From: an uncultured Coriobacteriaceae bacterium
GTDB lineage: Bacteria; Actinomycetota; Coriobacteriia; Coriobacteriales; Atopobiaceae
Reading direction: 5' to 3'
NCBI GenBank assembly: GCA_902777325.1
Contig: CACYTH010000009.1
Location: forward strand, 88,819-152,818
Length of the DNA: 64,000 nucleotides
This document shows, piece after piece, positions 10,970 to 22,054 of this stretch. A model generated the notes under the pieces. It had not been told where the DNA came from, did no database searches, and saw nothing but the letters and a program-made list of their open reading frames with translations. How positions within the stretch are numbered: the first letter of the stretch is position 1; every line of letters begins with the position of its first letter. The translations under genes and the position numbers were made by a program.

Positions 10970-12880
10970 ATGGACGAGCTGCCCACTCCCCAGACGCGCG
11001 ACGGTCGGAACGCCGATACGGAGCGCAGGGAAGAAGCCCTAGATGAGGAGGTCACGCGTCTTATCGACGAGCTGCCCACAATGGTGGCGCGGCGCGAGCA
11101 GGAGACCGTCGTTCAGGCCAGCGAGGCTGCGGAGCCCTCTGGTGACGAGACCGTGCTCATGGACTTGGACGAGGTCGATGGTGTGGCCGGCGAGGCGGAG
11201 GTTGTGGAGCCCGAGCCTGAGCCGGAACCTGCGCCCGAGCCTGTGGTTGAGGCAACCGTCCTGCGTCCGCTTCCCGAGGACATCGGCCTGCCCGTGCGCG
11301 ACAGCAGCATCGGCGTGCGCCGTACGCGTGACTACGACCACGATGCCCAGTCGACCAACCTTGCCTCCAGTGTGGACAACTTTGACACCATCCGCGAGGA
11401 GCGCAGCAGGCAGGGGAGCAAGAAGGACCCCTACGCGCGCGGTGCCCGCACGGGCGAGGCGCCCGGCGAGGGCAACAGCCGCAGCAAGCTGCGCCCCCTG
11501 CTCGCGCTCTTCATCATCGCCCTGGTGCTGGGCGGCGGCGGTGCGGTTCTCACCTACGGCATGGAGCTCTGGGGTGGCAAGTCGGTGCCCTACGTCGTCG
11601 GCGAGTCGCAGGCAAATGCAGAGGTCAGGGTCAAGGAGAAGGGCTTTGACGTGGTCATCGAGGCCGAGCCGGCCGACGATGCCATCGGCAAGGTGCTGCG
11701 CCAGGAGCCCGAGTCGGGCACGCGCATACCCGAGGGCAGCGAGGTGACCCTGATCATTGCCACCAATCGCACCATGCCCGAGGTGATCGGACTCACCGAG
11801 GAGGAGGCGCGTGCCCTTCTCACCGAGGCCGGCGCGGCAAACATCGAGACCAAGACCAAGTCGTCAAGCGAGGCGGAGGGTACCGTCATCGACGTGAGCC
11901 CCGCCGCTGGCGAGGCGTTTGTCTCGCGCGGCGTGGTGACGCTTACCGTTGCCGCGCCCTACCGCGTGCCTGACGTCATCGGCAAGAAGGAGTCTGACGC
12001 CGTCGAGGCCATCGAGGCGGAGGGCTTCACGGCCGAGGTCAGTTACGTCAAGTCGGACAAGACCGTGCGCACCGTCGTCGAGACCTCACCCGCCGCGGGC
12101 GAGACCATCTCCGAGGGCGGCACCGTCCAGGTGAAGGTCTCTTCTCCGTACCCCACGAGCGCCCTGCACCTCGCCGAGTACTTTGACCACTCGTCTCAGG
12201 ACGTGGATGCCTATCTTCAGAAGGAGGGCTACGTCTTTGCCAAGGGCTACGTCGACACCAACGGCAACGCGGTGACGGCCTATGCCTCCAACAACGCCGG
12301 CAACATCACGTTCTCCTCAACGCCCTACTCCCATACCGTGAGCTTCCCGGGCAAGAGCGACACAAACGTGCTGTCGTCGGGCACGCCTTTTGTCGGCGTG
12401 CGGATCGACTTCCCCGCATGGCAGGTGCCCTCGGGCTACGAGCAGAGCGCGATCAACGAGCTCATGGAGCAGTGCGGCTTTGAGGGGCAGGACGACATCT
12501 GCAACAACGCGTCGATGACGCTGCCCTCGGGCACTGCTGCGACCTCGGCGACCTTCGTGTGCGCGAGCGGCAAGATGGACAACCTCGTGTGGACGATTCT
12601 CGTGGTGGGCAACAACGGCAGCGTGCGCGCCTCCGCCACCTGCGCGAAGGAGGGCATCTACGCCAGCGACGACCTCAGGCAGTTTGGCGGCAGCGTGGCG
12701 CAGTTTGTGGCGTACCAAGAGGTCTACCTCTCGCCCGAGTACCAGGTGAAGGAAGAGAAGAAGGACGAGAGCAAGGACCAGGACAAGGACAAGGACGACA
12801 AGTCGACCGACAAGGACGACAATGACGCCAACGCCACCGACAACGCCGACGAGAAGAAGGACGAAAAGAGCAATGGCTAG
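10970..12880 (+). CDS. PASTA-domain membrane protein without kinase domain
   Basis: This 636-residue protein has a cytoplasmic acidic N-terminus (about 1-175, with an EPEPEPEPAPEP stretch), one membrane helix (LLALFIIALVLGGGGAVL, about 178-195) and three PASTA domains outside (about 205-265, 266-330, 331-398, each with a VPxVxG-like opening and a SPAAGExxxxG turn in the second and third). A ~200-residue C-domain of unknown fold and a Lys/Asp-rich tail follow. PASTA domains bind muropeptides in PknB-type kinases, but no kinase precedes them here. It may sense or bind peptidoglycan. GAAGGAG-like bases precede the ATG. The stop overlaps the start of the next small gene. Confidence 0.85.
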   Translation: MDELPTPQTRDGRNADTERREEALDEEVTRLIDELPTMVARREQETVVQASEAAEPSGDETVLMDLDEVDGVAGEAEVVEPEPEPEPAPEPVVEATVLRPLPEDIGLPVRDSSIGVRRTRDYDHDAQSTNLASSVDNFDTIREERSRQGSKKDPYARGARTGEAPGEGNSRSKLRPLLALFIIALVLGGGGAVLTYGMELWGGKSVPYVVGESQANAEVRVKEKGFDVVIEAEPADDAIGKVLRQEPESGTRIPEGSEVTLIIATNRTMPEVIGLTEEEARALLTEAGAANIETKTKSSSEAEGTVIDVSPAAGEAFVSRGVVTLTVAAPYRVPDVIGKKESDAVEAIEAEGFTAEVSYVKSDKTVRTVVETSPAAGETISEGGTVQVKVSSPYPTSALHLAEYFDHSSQDVDAYLQKEGYVFAKGYVDTNGNAVTAYASNNAGNITFSSTPYSHTVSFPGKSDTNVLSSGTPFVGVRIDFPAWQVPSGYEQSAINELMEQCGFEGQDDICNNASMTLPSGTAATSATFVCASGKMDNLVWTILVVGNNGSVRASATCAKEGIYASDDLRQFGGSVAQFVAYQEVYLSPEYQVKEEKKDESKDQDKDKDDKSTDKDDNDANATDNADEKKDEKSNG

Positions 12881-13055
12881 CGCGGATCCTACCAAGAAGG
12901 ACGTCAAGACGACCAAGGACGCACCGCGCGACACCACTCCTGCGGTAGATCGGGCCTACCTGCGTGCCGAGAACGAGGACGACGATGGGTACGACCCGTA
13001 CTCGGACCGTCCGGCGACCCCCGAGCCGCTCTTCGAGCGCGACCCCTGGGCCTAG
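12873..13055 (+). CDS. Small acidic protein of unknown function
   Basis: This predicted 60-residue protein starts MASADPTKKDVK and ends LFERDPWA. It is hydrophilic, with a basic first third and an acidic middle (ENEDDDGYDPYSD), and has no membrane segment. Its ATG overlaps the stop of the PASTA gene by 8 bases, and GAAAAGAGC lies just ahead, so it would be made by translational coupling. I do not recognise it. The codon pattern continues the G/C third-position bias of its neighbours, which favours a real gene, but its size leaves some doubt. Confidence 0.5.
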   Translation: MASADPTKKDVKTTKDAPRDTTPAVDRAYLRAENEDDDGYDPYSDRPATPEPLFERDPWA

Positions 13056-13085
13056 TGCAGTTTGGTGGTTTGAGCTGGTCGTGCG

Positions 13086-13700
13086 CTAGTTGAGCACGTT
13101 CTGCATCATGTTCCAGATGACCATGGCCGCCAGCACTAGCAGGATGATGACGGCAAACAGCGCCAGTACGGAGTTGCGGCGGCGCGCCCGCTCGCGCGAG
13201 GCAAAGATGCTGCGGCGACCCTTGGGAATCTCGAGGTACTGGCCGTAGCGGCTGCCCTTGACGCGCGACATGTTGCTGCGCGCGCGGCGATACTGCATGC
13301 CGGAGAGCGGCGTGGCCCCGCCGACGCTGATGTTGGAGTCATGCGTGTAGGTGGCGGAGGACTCGCTGTCCTCGTTGAGGTCATCGAGGGTGCCCTGGCT
13401 GCGGTGCGGCGTGCGTTTGCGCACGTAGCGCGGTGCGGAGGGAGCGGAGGCCGTGCTGAACGAGGGGCCCTCGCTGTCTGCGGAGGGCATGCTGGGCATC
13501 GAGCCCGTCGAGGATGCTGCGAGGGGGATGGAGCCGGTGCCCTGAAGAAGGTCGTCGTTGCCGCTAAACGTTGCGCCACTCTGCTCGGAGGACAGGTAAT
13601 CGTCGTTGTCCACGACGGGAATCGAGTGAGCAAGATTGTGCTGGGCGGCGTTGCCTGCCGCATGCGATGGCGTGTGGCGCGTGCTCTCGCGGTCGTCCAT
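13086..13700 (-). CDS. Tail-anchored membrane protein of unknown function
   Basis: This 204-residue protein is Ser/Pro-rich and low-complexity for its first ~100 residues. A basic stretch (about 135-178, rich in Arg, including GRRSIFASRERARRR) follows, then a single C-terminal hydrophobic helix (SVLALFAVIILLVLAAMVI) that ends 8 residues before the stop. This topology predicts a cytoplasmic domain held to the membrane by its tail. GGAGGA precedes the ATG at a good distance. It converges on the PASTA/small-protein pair and is divergent from hsp20. I recognise no family; the Ser/Thr-rich region could be a phosphorylation target, which is speculation. Confidence 0.7.
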   Translation of the reverse strand: MDDRESTRHTPSHAAGNAAQHNLAHSIPVVDNDDYLSSEQSGATFSGNDDLLQGTGSIPLAASSTGSMPSMPSADSEGPSFSTASAPSAPRYVRKRTPHRSQGTLDDLNEDSESSATYTHDSNISVGGATPLSGMQYRRARSNMSRVKGSRYGQYLEIPKGRRSIFASRERARRRNSVLALFAVIILLVLAAMVIWNMMQNVLN

Positions 13701-13792
13701 GGTTCCTCCGAAGTGCCGCTTACGTTCGCCTTATTCTAGTGCAGGTCTTGCCGTGCGGGGAGAGATTTGTCACAACCGCAAGAAACAACAGG

Positions 13793-13815
13793 ACCTTATA
13801 TAGAGACACTTAGAT
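13793..13815 (+). promoter_or_regulatory. Putative HspR operator/heat-shock element upstream of hsp20
   Basis: ACCTTATA-N6-CACTTAGAT has the same outer blocks and spacing as the element before clpB. It sits 150 bp ahead of the hsp20 start, implying a long leader if it overlaps the promoter. Linking it to HspR rests on shared context, not on a canonical HAIR match. Confidence 0.55.
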
Positions 13816-13964
13816 TTGATGCGTCTATGAAGCTTAGAAAATCTTGATTTGTCGGAATAAAACCAGTCTGCCGGGGAACAAGTAACTATGACACCCGGGA
13901 TGCCCCAGGAGGCATCCAACCAGTGGGGCGAGAGCGCTTTGCCCCAAAGAAAGGACTGGTAACC

Positions 13965-14396
13965 ATGGCAAGCATGATTCCGTACAGCAACTACGAGCGC
14001 GCACTGCGCAGGCAGTTCCCCTTTGACGTGTTCGACGACTTCTTTGCCTCTCCGCTGACCGCCGTCAACTCCAACGACGCCTTCAAGATGGACGTCGAGG
14101 ACACCGGCGATGCCTACGTGATCAGCGCATATCTCGCAGGCGTCAACCGCGACGAGATCGACGTCGAGCTCAACGAGGGTCGTCTGTCCATCTCCGTCGA
14201 GAAGACCGAGACCGAGGAGGAGAGCGGCAAGAACTACCTCCACAAGGAGACCCACTCCTGGAGCGCCTCGCGCGGCGTGTATCTCAAGGACGCCGCGACG
14301 GCCGGCCTCACCGCCAAGCTCGACAACGGCGTGCTGACCATTAACGTCCCCAAGCAGGACGAGAAGGCCAACGTCACCAAGATTTCGATCGACTAG
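13965..14396 (+). CDS. Hsp20/alpha-crystallin small heat shock protein
   Basis: This 143-residue holdase has an alpha-crystallin domain at about residues 40-140. Landmarks are KMDVEDTGDAYVISAYLAGV, the ISVEKTETEEESG loop and the core segment GVYLKDAATAGLTAKLDNGVLTI. The short N-terminus (MIPYSNYERALRRQFPFDVF) drives oligomer formation. It binds unfolding proteins without ATP and passes them to DnaK/ClpB. I chose the ATG at 13965 because AAGGA lies 9 bp ahead; a GTG-like upstream extension has no support. The gene is a single unit closed by a strong terminator, with the putative HspR element upstream. Confidence 0.93.
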   Translation: MASMIPYSNYERALRRQFPFDVFDDFFASPLTAVNSNDAFKMDVEDTGDAYVISAYLAGVNRDEIDVELNEGRLSISVEKTETEEESGKNYLHKETHSWSASRGVYLKDAATAGLTAKLDNGVLTINVPKQDEKANVTKISID

Positions 14397-14421
14397 CGTC
14401 TCTCGCAAAGCGCACGTAAGG

Positions 14422-14453
14422 GGTCCCGCCAGCCGGAAACGGCTGGCGGGACC
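14422..14453 (+). terminator. Strong terminator after hsp20
   Basis: A perfect 14-bp stem (GGTCCCGCCAGCCG / CGGCTGGCGGGACC) closed by a GAAA tetraloop is followed by TTTATG, 25 bp after the hsp20 stop. Confidence 0.85.
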
Positions 14454-14503
14454 TTTATGCGCCGGGAGGAATGCATGCCACGCAGGTTTTATGCATGCGC
14501 AAA

Positions 14504-14608
14504 GCTAACTTGCACAAATCTGCGCAAATTAGGGTCCTAGTGAGCTCACGGGTGGGTCCGCCGCGCTCACTAGACGGCTAACTTGCACAAATTTGCGCAA
14601 GTTAGGGG
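14504..14608. repeat. Palindromic intergenic repeat, copy 1
   Basis: Two 32-bp direct units (14504-14535 and 14577-14608) each form a near-palindrome around GCRCAAATTTGYGC. Between them, CTAGTGAGC and GCTCACTAG form an inner stem. The element fills the gap between hsp20 and the convergent hydrolase gene. The block at 39858-39983 has the same parts in the same order on the opposite strand, and a TTTATGCAT motif occurs on the same side of both. The rest of the 305-bp gap holds the hsp20 terminator and no gene. Confidence 0.8.
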
Positions 14609-14701
14609 TGCGCCAGGTTGGGCTTATGCATTTTCGCTGCCAAGGGGTCGTCAGGAGGCGGATTCCGACGCCGGATTGGCGCTAACGGGGCCGGCAGGCC
14701 A

Positions 14702-15478
14702 CTACCAGATGGTGATGGGCTCCGTCTGGGAGGCCACAAGCACCTCCGCCTGAGTGCCAACCGCCTGGGCGAGGGCGTCCTCTGCCAGCTCGGGTAGGTT
14801 GTTCTTCTGCGAGACGTGCATGGCGACGACGGTCTGGGTCTCGGGCGTAAGAAGCTGCGGCAGAACCTCCGCCGCCTGCGCGTTGGAGAGGTGGCCATGG
14901 TCACCACCGACACGTTTCTGCAGGTAATAGGGGTAGGGACCGTTGACGAGCATCTCGCGGTCGTGGTTTGCCTCGATGCCCAGGATGCGACATCCGCGCA
15001 GGGCCTCGAGCGCCTGCCGGGTGAGGACGCCCGTGTCGGTTGCCCAGGCGAGCGCGTCTACGAGATGGCTTTGCTCCCATACCTCAAAGCGGAAGCAGAC
15101 GGGGTCGGCAACGTCGTGCGAAAGGGGAAAGGCTTGGATGCGCATGCCGCCAAGCGAGAGGGTGGCGTTGCGCGCAACGGTGGTAAAGGGCAGGCTCGCA
15201 AGGGCTGGCCGCGCGTGCGCCGTGCCAAACGTGGCGTACACCGGCCCGTCAAAGTGCTTGCATACGACGGGCAGGCCGCTCGTGTGGTCGGTGTGCTCGT
15301 GCGTGACGAGGATCGCCTCCACGCGGGAGAGGTCGCACTCGGCGAGGTCCGCGCGGCGATGCAGCTCGCGACGGGAGATCCCGCAGTCCACGAGCACCGA
15401 TCCGGTTGGCCCCTCGACAACGGCGGCATTGCCCTTTGACCCGCTGGCCAGTATGTGAAGATGGATGGAAGCGTCCAT
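14702..15478 (-). CDS. MBL-fold metallohydrolase, WalJ/YycJ-like
   Basis: This 258-residue cytoplasmic metallo-beta-lactamase-fold protein starts MDASIHLHILASGSKGN, the typical WalJ/VicX opening. The metal motif THEHTDH lies at about residues 62-68, with later ligands in LSHD and ATDTG. Homologues are linked to coordination of cell-wall metabolism or DNA processing and are thought to be exonuclease-like. Here the gene stands alone, without walRK. I chose the ATG at 15478 because GAGGGG precedes it; the open frame upstream lacks family similarity. It converges on hsp20 across the palindromic repeat. Confidence 0.87.
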   Translation of the reverse strand: MDASIHLHILASGSKGNAAVVEGPTGSVLVDCGISRRELHRRADLAECDLSRVEAILVTHEHTDHTSGLPVVCKHFDGPVYATFGTAHARPALASLPFTTVARNATLSLGGMRIQAFPLSHDVADPVCFRFEVWEQSHLVDALAWATDTGVLTRQALEALRGCRILGIEANHDREMLVNGPYPYYLQKRVGGDHGHLSNAQAAEVLPQLLTPETQTVVAMHVSQKNNLPELAEDALAQAVGTQAEVLVASQTEPITIW

Positions 15479-15639
15479 GCGTACCCCTCGTGACGTTGAC
15501 CAAGCAAGGGTAACAGAAGCAGCGGACGCCAACGGCGCAGGGCCATAACCCGCGCGGCAACAGACCGCGGGCACAAGGCACGCCACGTTTGTGCGCGAAG
15601 GTTGTACTATGGTCAAACGGCGTTATGAGAGGGGGACGT

Positions 15640-17157
15640 GTGCCAAGCGTCATGCGCAGATATGCCGGCGGCGAGGGCCGCTTTGATCGTCCGTCGGGGC
15701 AGGACGACCCGGACCGTGGCGCACCGGTGGTGCTGATGGTGTCCGGCGGCGCCGACTCCACGGCACTTCTCGTGATGGCGGCAACCTCCAAGCTCGACAT
15801 CGATGACGGACGCGGCCTGGCGCGCATCGCGCGCGAGCGGCTCCATGTGCTGCATGTCAACCACTGCCTGCGCGGCATGGATGCCGAGGAGGACGAGGAG
15901 TTTGTCCGCGAGCTCTCTGCCCGCTACGGCATCCCCTGCACGGTGCGCCGCGTCGATGTGGCCGCAAGGGCCGAGGAGGCTCGCCAGCGCGGAGACGCGA
16001 CCTCGGGAAACGTAGAAAACGCAGGTCGTGAGGCACGTTATGCTGCTGCGACCGACCTTGCCAACCGCTTGGCGCAGGAGCATGGCGTCCCGCGCTCGGC
16101 GGTGCGCATCCTCACGGCACATACGGCCGACGACCGTGCCGAGACCTTCTTCATGAACGCGATCCGCGGCACCGGCCCCGCCGGTCTCTCGTCCATCCCG
16201 CGCCGTCGCAACCGCATCGTGCGACCGCTCATCGACCTGACCCACGACCAGCTCTGCGACATGCTGCGCATGCGCGGCATCGTCTGGCGCGAGGACGACA
16301 CCAACCACGACACCCGCTACCTGCGCGCCTACGTGCGCCACGAGCTCATGCCCGTGGCCAAGCGCCGCAATGCGCGGGTTGCGGCCAGCCTGGCAACCAC
16401 CTGCGACATCCTCTCCGACGAGGACGCCTACCTCAACCAGCTGGCATCGCGCGCATACCGCGACCTGCTGCGTCGCGAGGAGGAGGGCGTGGTGGCCCTC
16501 GACGCGGCCCGCCTGGCTGCCTCCGAGGTGGCGCTCGCCCGCCGCGTGGTGCGCAAGGCGCTGCTCGTGGCCTGCCCCGGCGCGCGTCTGGAGGCGCGGC
16601 ACGTGGCGCAGGTGCTGCAGCTGGTTGCTGCGGGCAAGGGCTCGTGTATGGTGCCGGTGGACGTGGACGTACGCGTGGAGTTTGGCCTGCTCATCGTGCG
16701 TGCCAGCAGGGAAGCGAGCGAGCATGTGGCGGCCTGGCTGGAGGTGCCGGGGGAGCTCAACCTGCCTGACGGCGGCAAGATCCAGGCGCGGTTGACGCAG
16801 GTGCCGGCGGGGTCTCGCGCCGAGGACGTCGCGCGCGCTCACGGTGCTGAGTGGCAGGGCCGCTCGGTGCTGCTGGATGCCGCGGCGGCCGGCATCGACC
16901 ACACGCAAGGCGGTCGGCTCTGGGTGGACGGCCTGCAGCCCGGTGACGTGCTCTGCCCGCTTGGCATGTACGGCCAGTCCAAGAAGCTCTCCGACCTGCT
17001 CGCGGAGGCACACGTTCCGGTGGCGGACCGCGCCTCGGTGCCCATCGTGCGCAGGTCGTTTACGGGGCACGTGGTCTGGGTTGCCGGCATCCGCGCCGAC
17101 GAGCGCGCCCGCGTGACGCCCGACACCAAGACGCTGCTTGAGCTGACGCTGCTGTGA
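15640..17157 (+). CDS. tilS: tRNA(Ile)-lysidine synthetase TilS
   Basis: This 505-residue enzyme adds lysine to C34 of tRNA-Ile(CAU), an essential modification for AUA decoding. The PP-loop SGGADS is at about 35-40. Further family motifs are HVNHCLRGMDAEEDEEF, HTADDRAETFFMNAIRGTG and NHDTRYLRAYVRHELMP. The C-terminal tRNA-binding domains occupy about 330-505. I chose the GTG at 15640 because GAGAGGGGG lies ahead; ATG at 15652 is an alternative, and starts further upstream add no similarity. hpt and ftsH follow in the widely conserved tilS-hpt-ftsH order. Confidence 0.93.
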   Translation: MPSVMRRYAGGEGRFDRPSGQDDPDRGAPVVLMVSGGADSTALLVMAATSKLDIDDGRGLARIARERLHVLHVNHCLRGMDAEEDEEFVRELSARYGIPCTVRRVDVAARAEEARQRGDATSGNVENAGREARYAAATDLANRLAQEHGVPRSAVRILTAHTADDRAETFFMNAIRGTGPAGLSSIPRRRNRIVRPLIDLTHDQLCDMLRMRGIVWREDDTNHDTRYLRAYVRHELMPVAKRRNARVAASLATTCDILSDEDAYLNQLASRAYRDLLRREEEGVVALDAARLAASEVALARRVVRKALLVACPGARLEARHVAQVLQLVAAGKGSCMVPVDVDVRVEFGLLIVRASREASEHVAAWLEVPGELNLPDGGKIQARLTQVPAGSRAEDVARAHGAEWQGRSVLLDAAAAGIDHTQGGRLWVDGLQPGDVLCPLGMYGQSKKLSDLLAEAHVPVADRASVPIVRRSFTGHVVWVAGIRADERARVTPDTKTLLELTLL

Positions 17158-17238
17158 CGGCCAAACGCAGCTGACACATCCCCTACAGCCTCTGGTAAAA
17201 TCTTGCGGATATGCCTTTTTAGACCACTGGAGGCTGCA

Positions 17239-17796
17239 ATGGAAGACCAGACTCAGCTGCATCCTGACATCGAGAGCATCGTTCTGAGCGAGCAGGACAT
17301 CGAGTCCATCATCAAGCGTCTGGGAGACGAGATCTCCCTGGACTACGCCGACAAGAACCCGCTGGTGGTGGCAGTGCTGCGCGGCGCGTTTGTCTTTATG
17401 GCCGACCTCGTGCGCGCCATCACGGTGCCCTGCACGGTGGACTTCATGGCCGTGTCCAGCTACGGTGCGGGCGTCAAGAGCTCCGGTGAGGTGCGCATCG
17501 TCAAGGACCTCGACACCAAGCTCGAGGGTCGTCACGTGATCATCGCCGAGGACATCCTCGACTCCGGCCTCACCCTGTCCTACCTCATGCGCGTGCTCGG
17601 CGAGCGCAAGCCCGCCTCCATCCGCATCTGCGCGTTTGCGGTCAAGGACGTGCCGGGCAAGAAGTCCGCGGTCGCACCGACCTACGTGGGCACCCACGTG
17701 CCCGACTCATTTATCGTGGGCTACGGCCTCGACTACGCAGAGCGCTACCGCAACCTTCCCTATGTCGGCGTGCTCAAGCCCGAGGTGTACAGCTAA
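17239..17796 (+). CDS. hpt: Hypoxanthine phosphoribosyltransferase
   Basis: This 185-residue purine salvage enzyme transfers phosphoribose from PRPP to hypoxanthine/guanine. Visible motifs are VVAVLRGAFVFMADL, the flexible loop VSSYGAGVKSSGEVRI, and the PRPP loop IIAEDILDSGLTLSYL; the purine pocket lies around FIVGYGLDYAERYRNLPYVG. Its length is typical. I chose the ATG at 17239 because TGGAGG is well spaced ahead of it. It lies between tilS and ftsH in a conserved arrangement and is probably cotranscribed with ftsH. Confidence 0.95.
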   Translation: MEDQTQLHPDIESIVLSEQDIESIIKRLGDEISLDYADKNPLVVAVLRGAFVFMADLVRAITVPCTVDFMAVSSYGAGVKSSGEVRIVKDLDTKLEGRHVIIAEDILDSGLTLSYLMRVLGERKPASIRICAFAVKDVPGKKSAVAPTYVGTHVPDSFIVGYGLDYAERYRNLPYVGVLKPEVYS

Positions 17797-17838
17797 CCCG
17801 CGTCTCTGAGACACCAATGCAAGCAAGGAGGCCCCTTA

Positions 17839-19941
<2,103 letters not shown>

Positions 19942-19964
19942 CGCACAAAAGAGGGGAGAGACCC

Positions 19965-21149
19965 ATGTCCATCAACGAGGCAAGCTACGCATACGGCGCG
20001 GCAAAGTCGTCCATCCGCGAGATTGCTGCCTACGGCGCCGCGCGAAAGGCCCAGGTGGGAGCCGAGAACGTCTACGACTTCAGCTTGGGCAACCCATCCA
20101 TCCCCGCGCCGGAGGCGGTGCGCGCTTCCATGGAGCGCAGCCTGGCGCTGCCCGCCACGCAGCTCCACGGCTACACGCCGGCGGCGGGCCTGCCGTCCGC
20201 GCGCGAGGCCGTGGCCAAGTCGCTCAACCGCCGCTTTGGCACCGGCTATGGCCCCGGTGACCTCTACCTCACCTGCGGCGCCGCCGCGTCGCTGTCCATC
20301 AGCTTCCACGCGCTGTGCAACCCCGGCGACGAGGTGATCGTCATCGCTCCGTACTTCCCCGAGTACCGCGTGTGGATCGAGACCGCCCGCGCTACCTGCG
20401 TCGAGGTCATGGCCGACGCCGCCACCTTCCAGATCGACACCGAGGCCGTGGCCGCCGCCATCAACGAGCGCACCAAGGCCGTGGTCATCAACTCGCCCAA
20501 CAACCCGGTGGGCTCGGTCTACTCGGCCGCCAACCTGCAGGCCCTCTCCGACGTGCTGCATGCGCGCGAGGAGGAGCTGGGCACGAGCATCTACCTCGTC
20601 GCCGACGAGCCCTACCGCGAGATCACCTATGGCGCCGAGGTGCCATGGGTGCCCTCCATCTACGACCGCACGATCGTGTGCTACTCCTACTCCAAGAGCC
20701 TCTCGCTGCCGGGCGAGCGCATCGGCTGGGTGCTGGTGCCCGACACCAACCCCGACCACGACCGTCTGGTGCTGGCCGTCGCCGGTGCTGGCCGCAAGCT
20801 GGGCTTTGTCTGCGCACCGGCCATCTTCCAGCGCGTGATCATGGACTGCGTGGACGAGCCGTCCGACGTCGAGGCCTACGCGCGCAACCGCGTGGCGCTC
20901 ACCGAGGGCCTCTCCAAGCTGGGCTACGAGTACATCGAGCCGCAGGGTGCCTTCTACCTGTGGGTCAAGGCACTGGAGCCCGACGCCGAGGCCTTCTTCG
21001 AGAAGTGCAAGGCGCTCGACCTGCTGCCCGTGCCGTCCGACTCCTTTGGCTGCCCCGGCTGGATCCGCATCGGCTACTGCGTGAGCTACGAGACCATCGT
21101 CAACTCCATGGATGCCTGGGCCAAGCTCAAGGCCCAGTACGAGGCGTAA
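19965..21149 (+). CDS. PLP-dependent aminotransferase, class I/II
   Basis: This 394-residue fold-type I aminotransferase is related to aspartate/aromatic aminotransferases. Landmarks are LGNPSIPAPEAV, HGYTPAAGLPSAREAV, SPNNPVGSVYS, VADEPYREITYG and the PLP-lysine segment CYSYSKSLSLPGERIGW (Lys at about 244); the substrate-carboxylate Arg lies in GWIRIGYC. The amino donor and acceptor cannot be fixed by eye. GAGGGGAG precedes the ATG. It is 24 bp after ftsH and is ended by the terminator at 21174. Confidence 0.9.
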   Translation: MSINEASYAYGAAKSSIREIAAYGAARKAQVGAENVYDFSLGNPSIPAPEAVRASMERSLALPATQLHGYTPAAGLPSAREAVAKSLNRRFGTGYGPGDLYLTCGAAASLSISFHALCNPGDEVIVIAPYFPEYRVWIETARATCVEVMADAATFQIDTEAVAAAINERTKAVVINSPNNPVGSVYSAANLQALSDVLHAREEELGTSIYLVADEPYREITYGAEVPWVPSIYDRTIVCYSYSKSLSLPGERIGWVLVPDTNPDHDRLVLAVAGAGRKLGFVCAPAIFQRVIMDCVDEPSDVEAYARNRVALTEGLSKLGYEYIEPQGAFYLWVKALEPDAEAFFEKCKALDLLPVPSDSFGCPGWIRIGYCVSYETIVNSMDAWAKLKAQYEA

Positions 21150-21173
21150 GCGCCTGATCTTTACCACGCGAGG

Positions 21174-21225
21174 CGGTTCCTCTCGTCCTGTGTCTGCGGC
21201 CGGGCGAGGGGAACCGTCCCTTTTT
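21174..21225 (+). terminator. Terminator after the aminotransferase gene
   Basis: A 12-bp stem (CGGTTCCTCTCG / CGAGGGGAACCG, one G-U pair) with a 19-nt loop ends in TCCCTTTTT, just ahead of the PHP gene. Confidence 0.75.
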
Positions 21226-21244
21226 ACCGACGAGGGAGGGCCGC

Positions 21245-22054
21245 ATGCTGCACATTGCCTGTGACACCCATACGCACACCATCTTCTCGCGCCACGCGTA
21301 CTCCACGCTGGAGGAGAACGTGCGCGCGGCCGCGGAGCTGCGCTTTGAGCTGCTGGGCATTACGGACCACTTCTCGTCGATGCTCTACCCCGAGCCTGCG
21401 ACGGGCGTTGACCTGCGCGACTACCAGCACTTTCTCAACTTTGAGGTGTGGCCCGAGACGTGCCATGGCGTGCGGCTGATGCATGGCTGCGAGGCCGACA
21501 TCGTGGACCTCGACGGTAACCTCTACGGCTGGGACATGCCGCTGGAGCGCGGACTTGGAGGCCCGGTGGCAGGCCCCACCGAGACGCTGCAGCAGGTGGT
21601 CTTCCGCGACTGCGACTACGTGATTGCCAGCGTGCATAGCCACCCCTGGGCCGAGGGCGCCTCGCGCGAGCAGCTCACGCGCATGTACCTGCGCGCGCTC
21701 GAGCATCCCAAGGTGCTCATCCTGGGGCACGTGGGACGCTCCGGTCTGGACTTTGACATCGACGCCGTGGCGGGACGTGCCCGCGAGCTGGGCAAACTCA
21801 TCGAGATAAACGAGAGCAGCCTCTACGGGCACCAGGACACCACCCCGCGCTGCACCGAGATCGCCCGCCGCTGCAAGGCTGTGGGCTGCATGGTGTCCAC
21901 GGGTTCCGACGCGCACATCTCCTACGACGTGGCGCGGCTCGACCGCACCCGCCAGATGCTGGAGGAGATTGGCTTTCCCGCGCGCCTGGTGGCGACGCGC
22001 GACGCCGAGGCCTTCGTGCGCGTGCTGGAGCGCGCCCTGCCTACAGCTCGATAG
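21245..22054 (+). CDS. PHP-domain phosphatase, YcdX-like
   Basis: This 269-residue PHP-fold metallohydrolase has the metal-binding start CDTHTHTIFSRHAYST, then GITDH, the GCEADIVDLDG strand, VHSHPW, HVGRSGLDFD and the closing SDAHISYDVARL. These match the trinuclear-zinc YcdX branch of PHP phosphatases rather than DNA polymerase PHP domains. The natural substrate is unknown. GAGGGAGGG precedes the ATG at 21245. Its 3' end overlaps the convergent xth gene by 14 bp. Confidence 0.88.
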   Translation: MLHIACDTHTHTIFSRHAYSTLEENVRAAAELRFELLGITDHFSSMLYPEPATGVDLRDYQHFLNFEVWPETCHGVRLMHGCEADIVDLDGNLYGWDMPLERGLGGPVAGPTETLQQVVFRDCDYVIASVHSHPWAEGASREQLTRMYLRALEHPKVLILGHVGRSGLDFDIDAVAGRARELGKLIEINESSLYGHQDTTPRCTEIARRCKAVGCMVSTGSDAHISYDVARLDRTRQMLEEIGFPARLVATRDAEAFVRVLERALPTAR

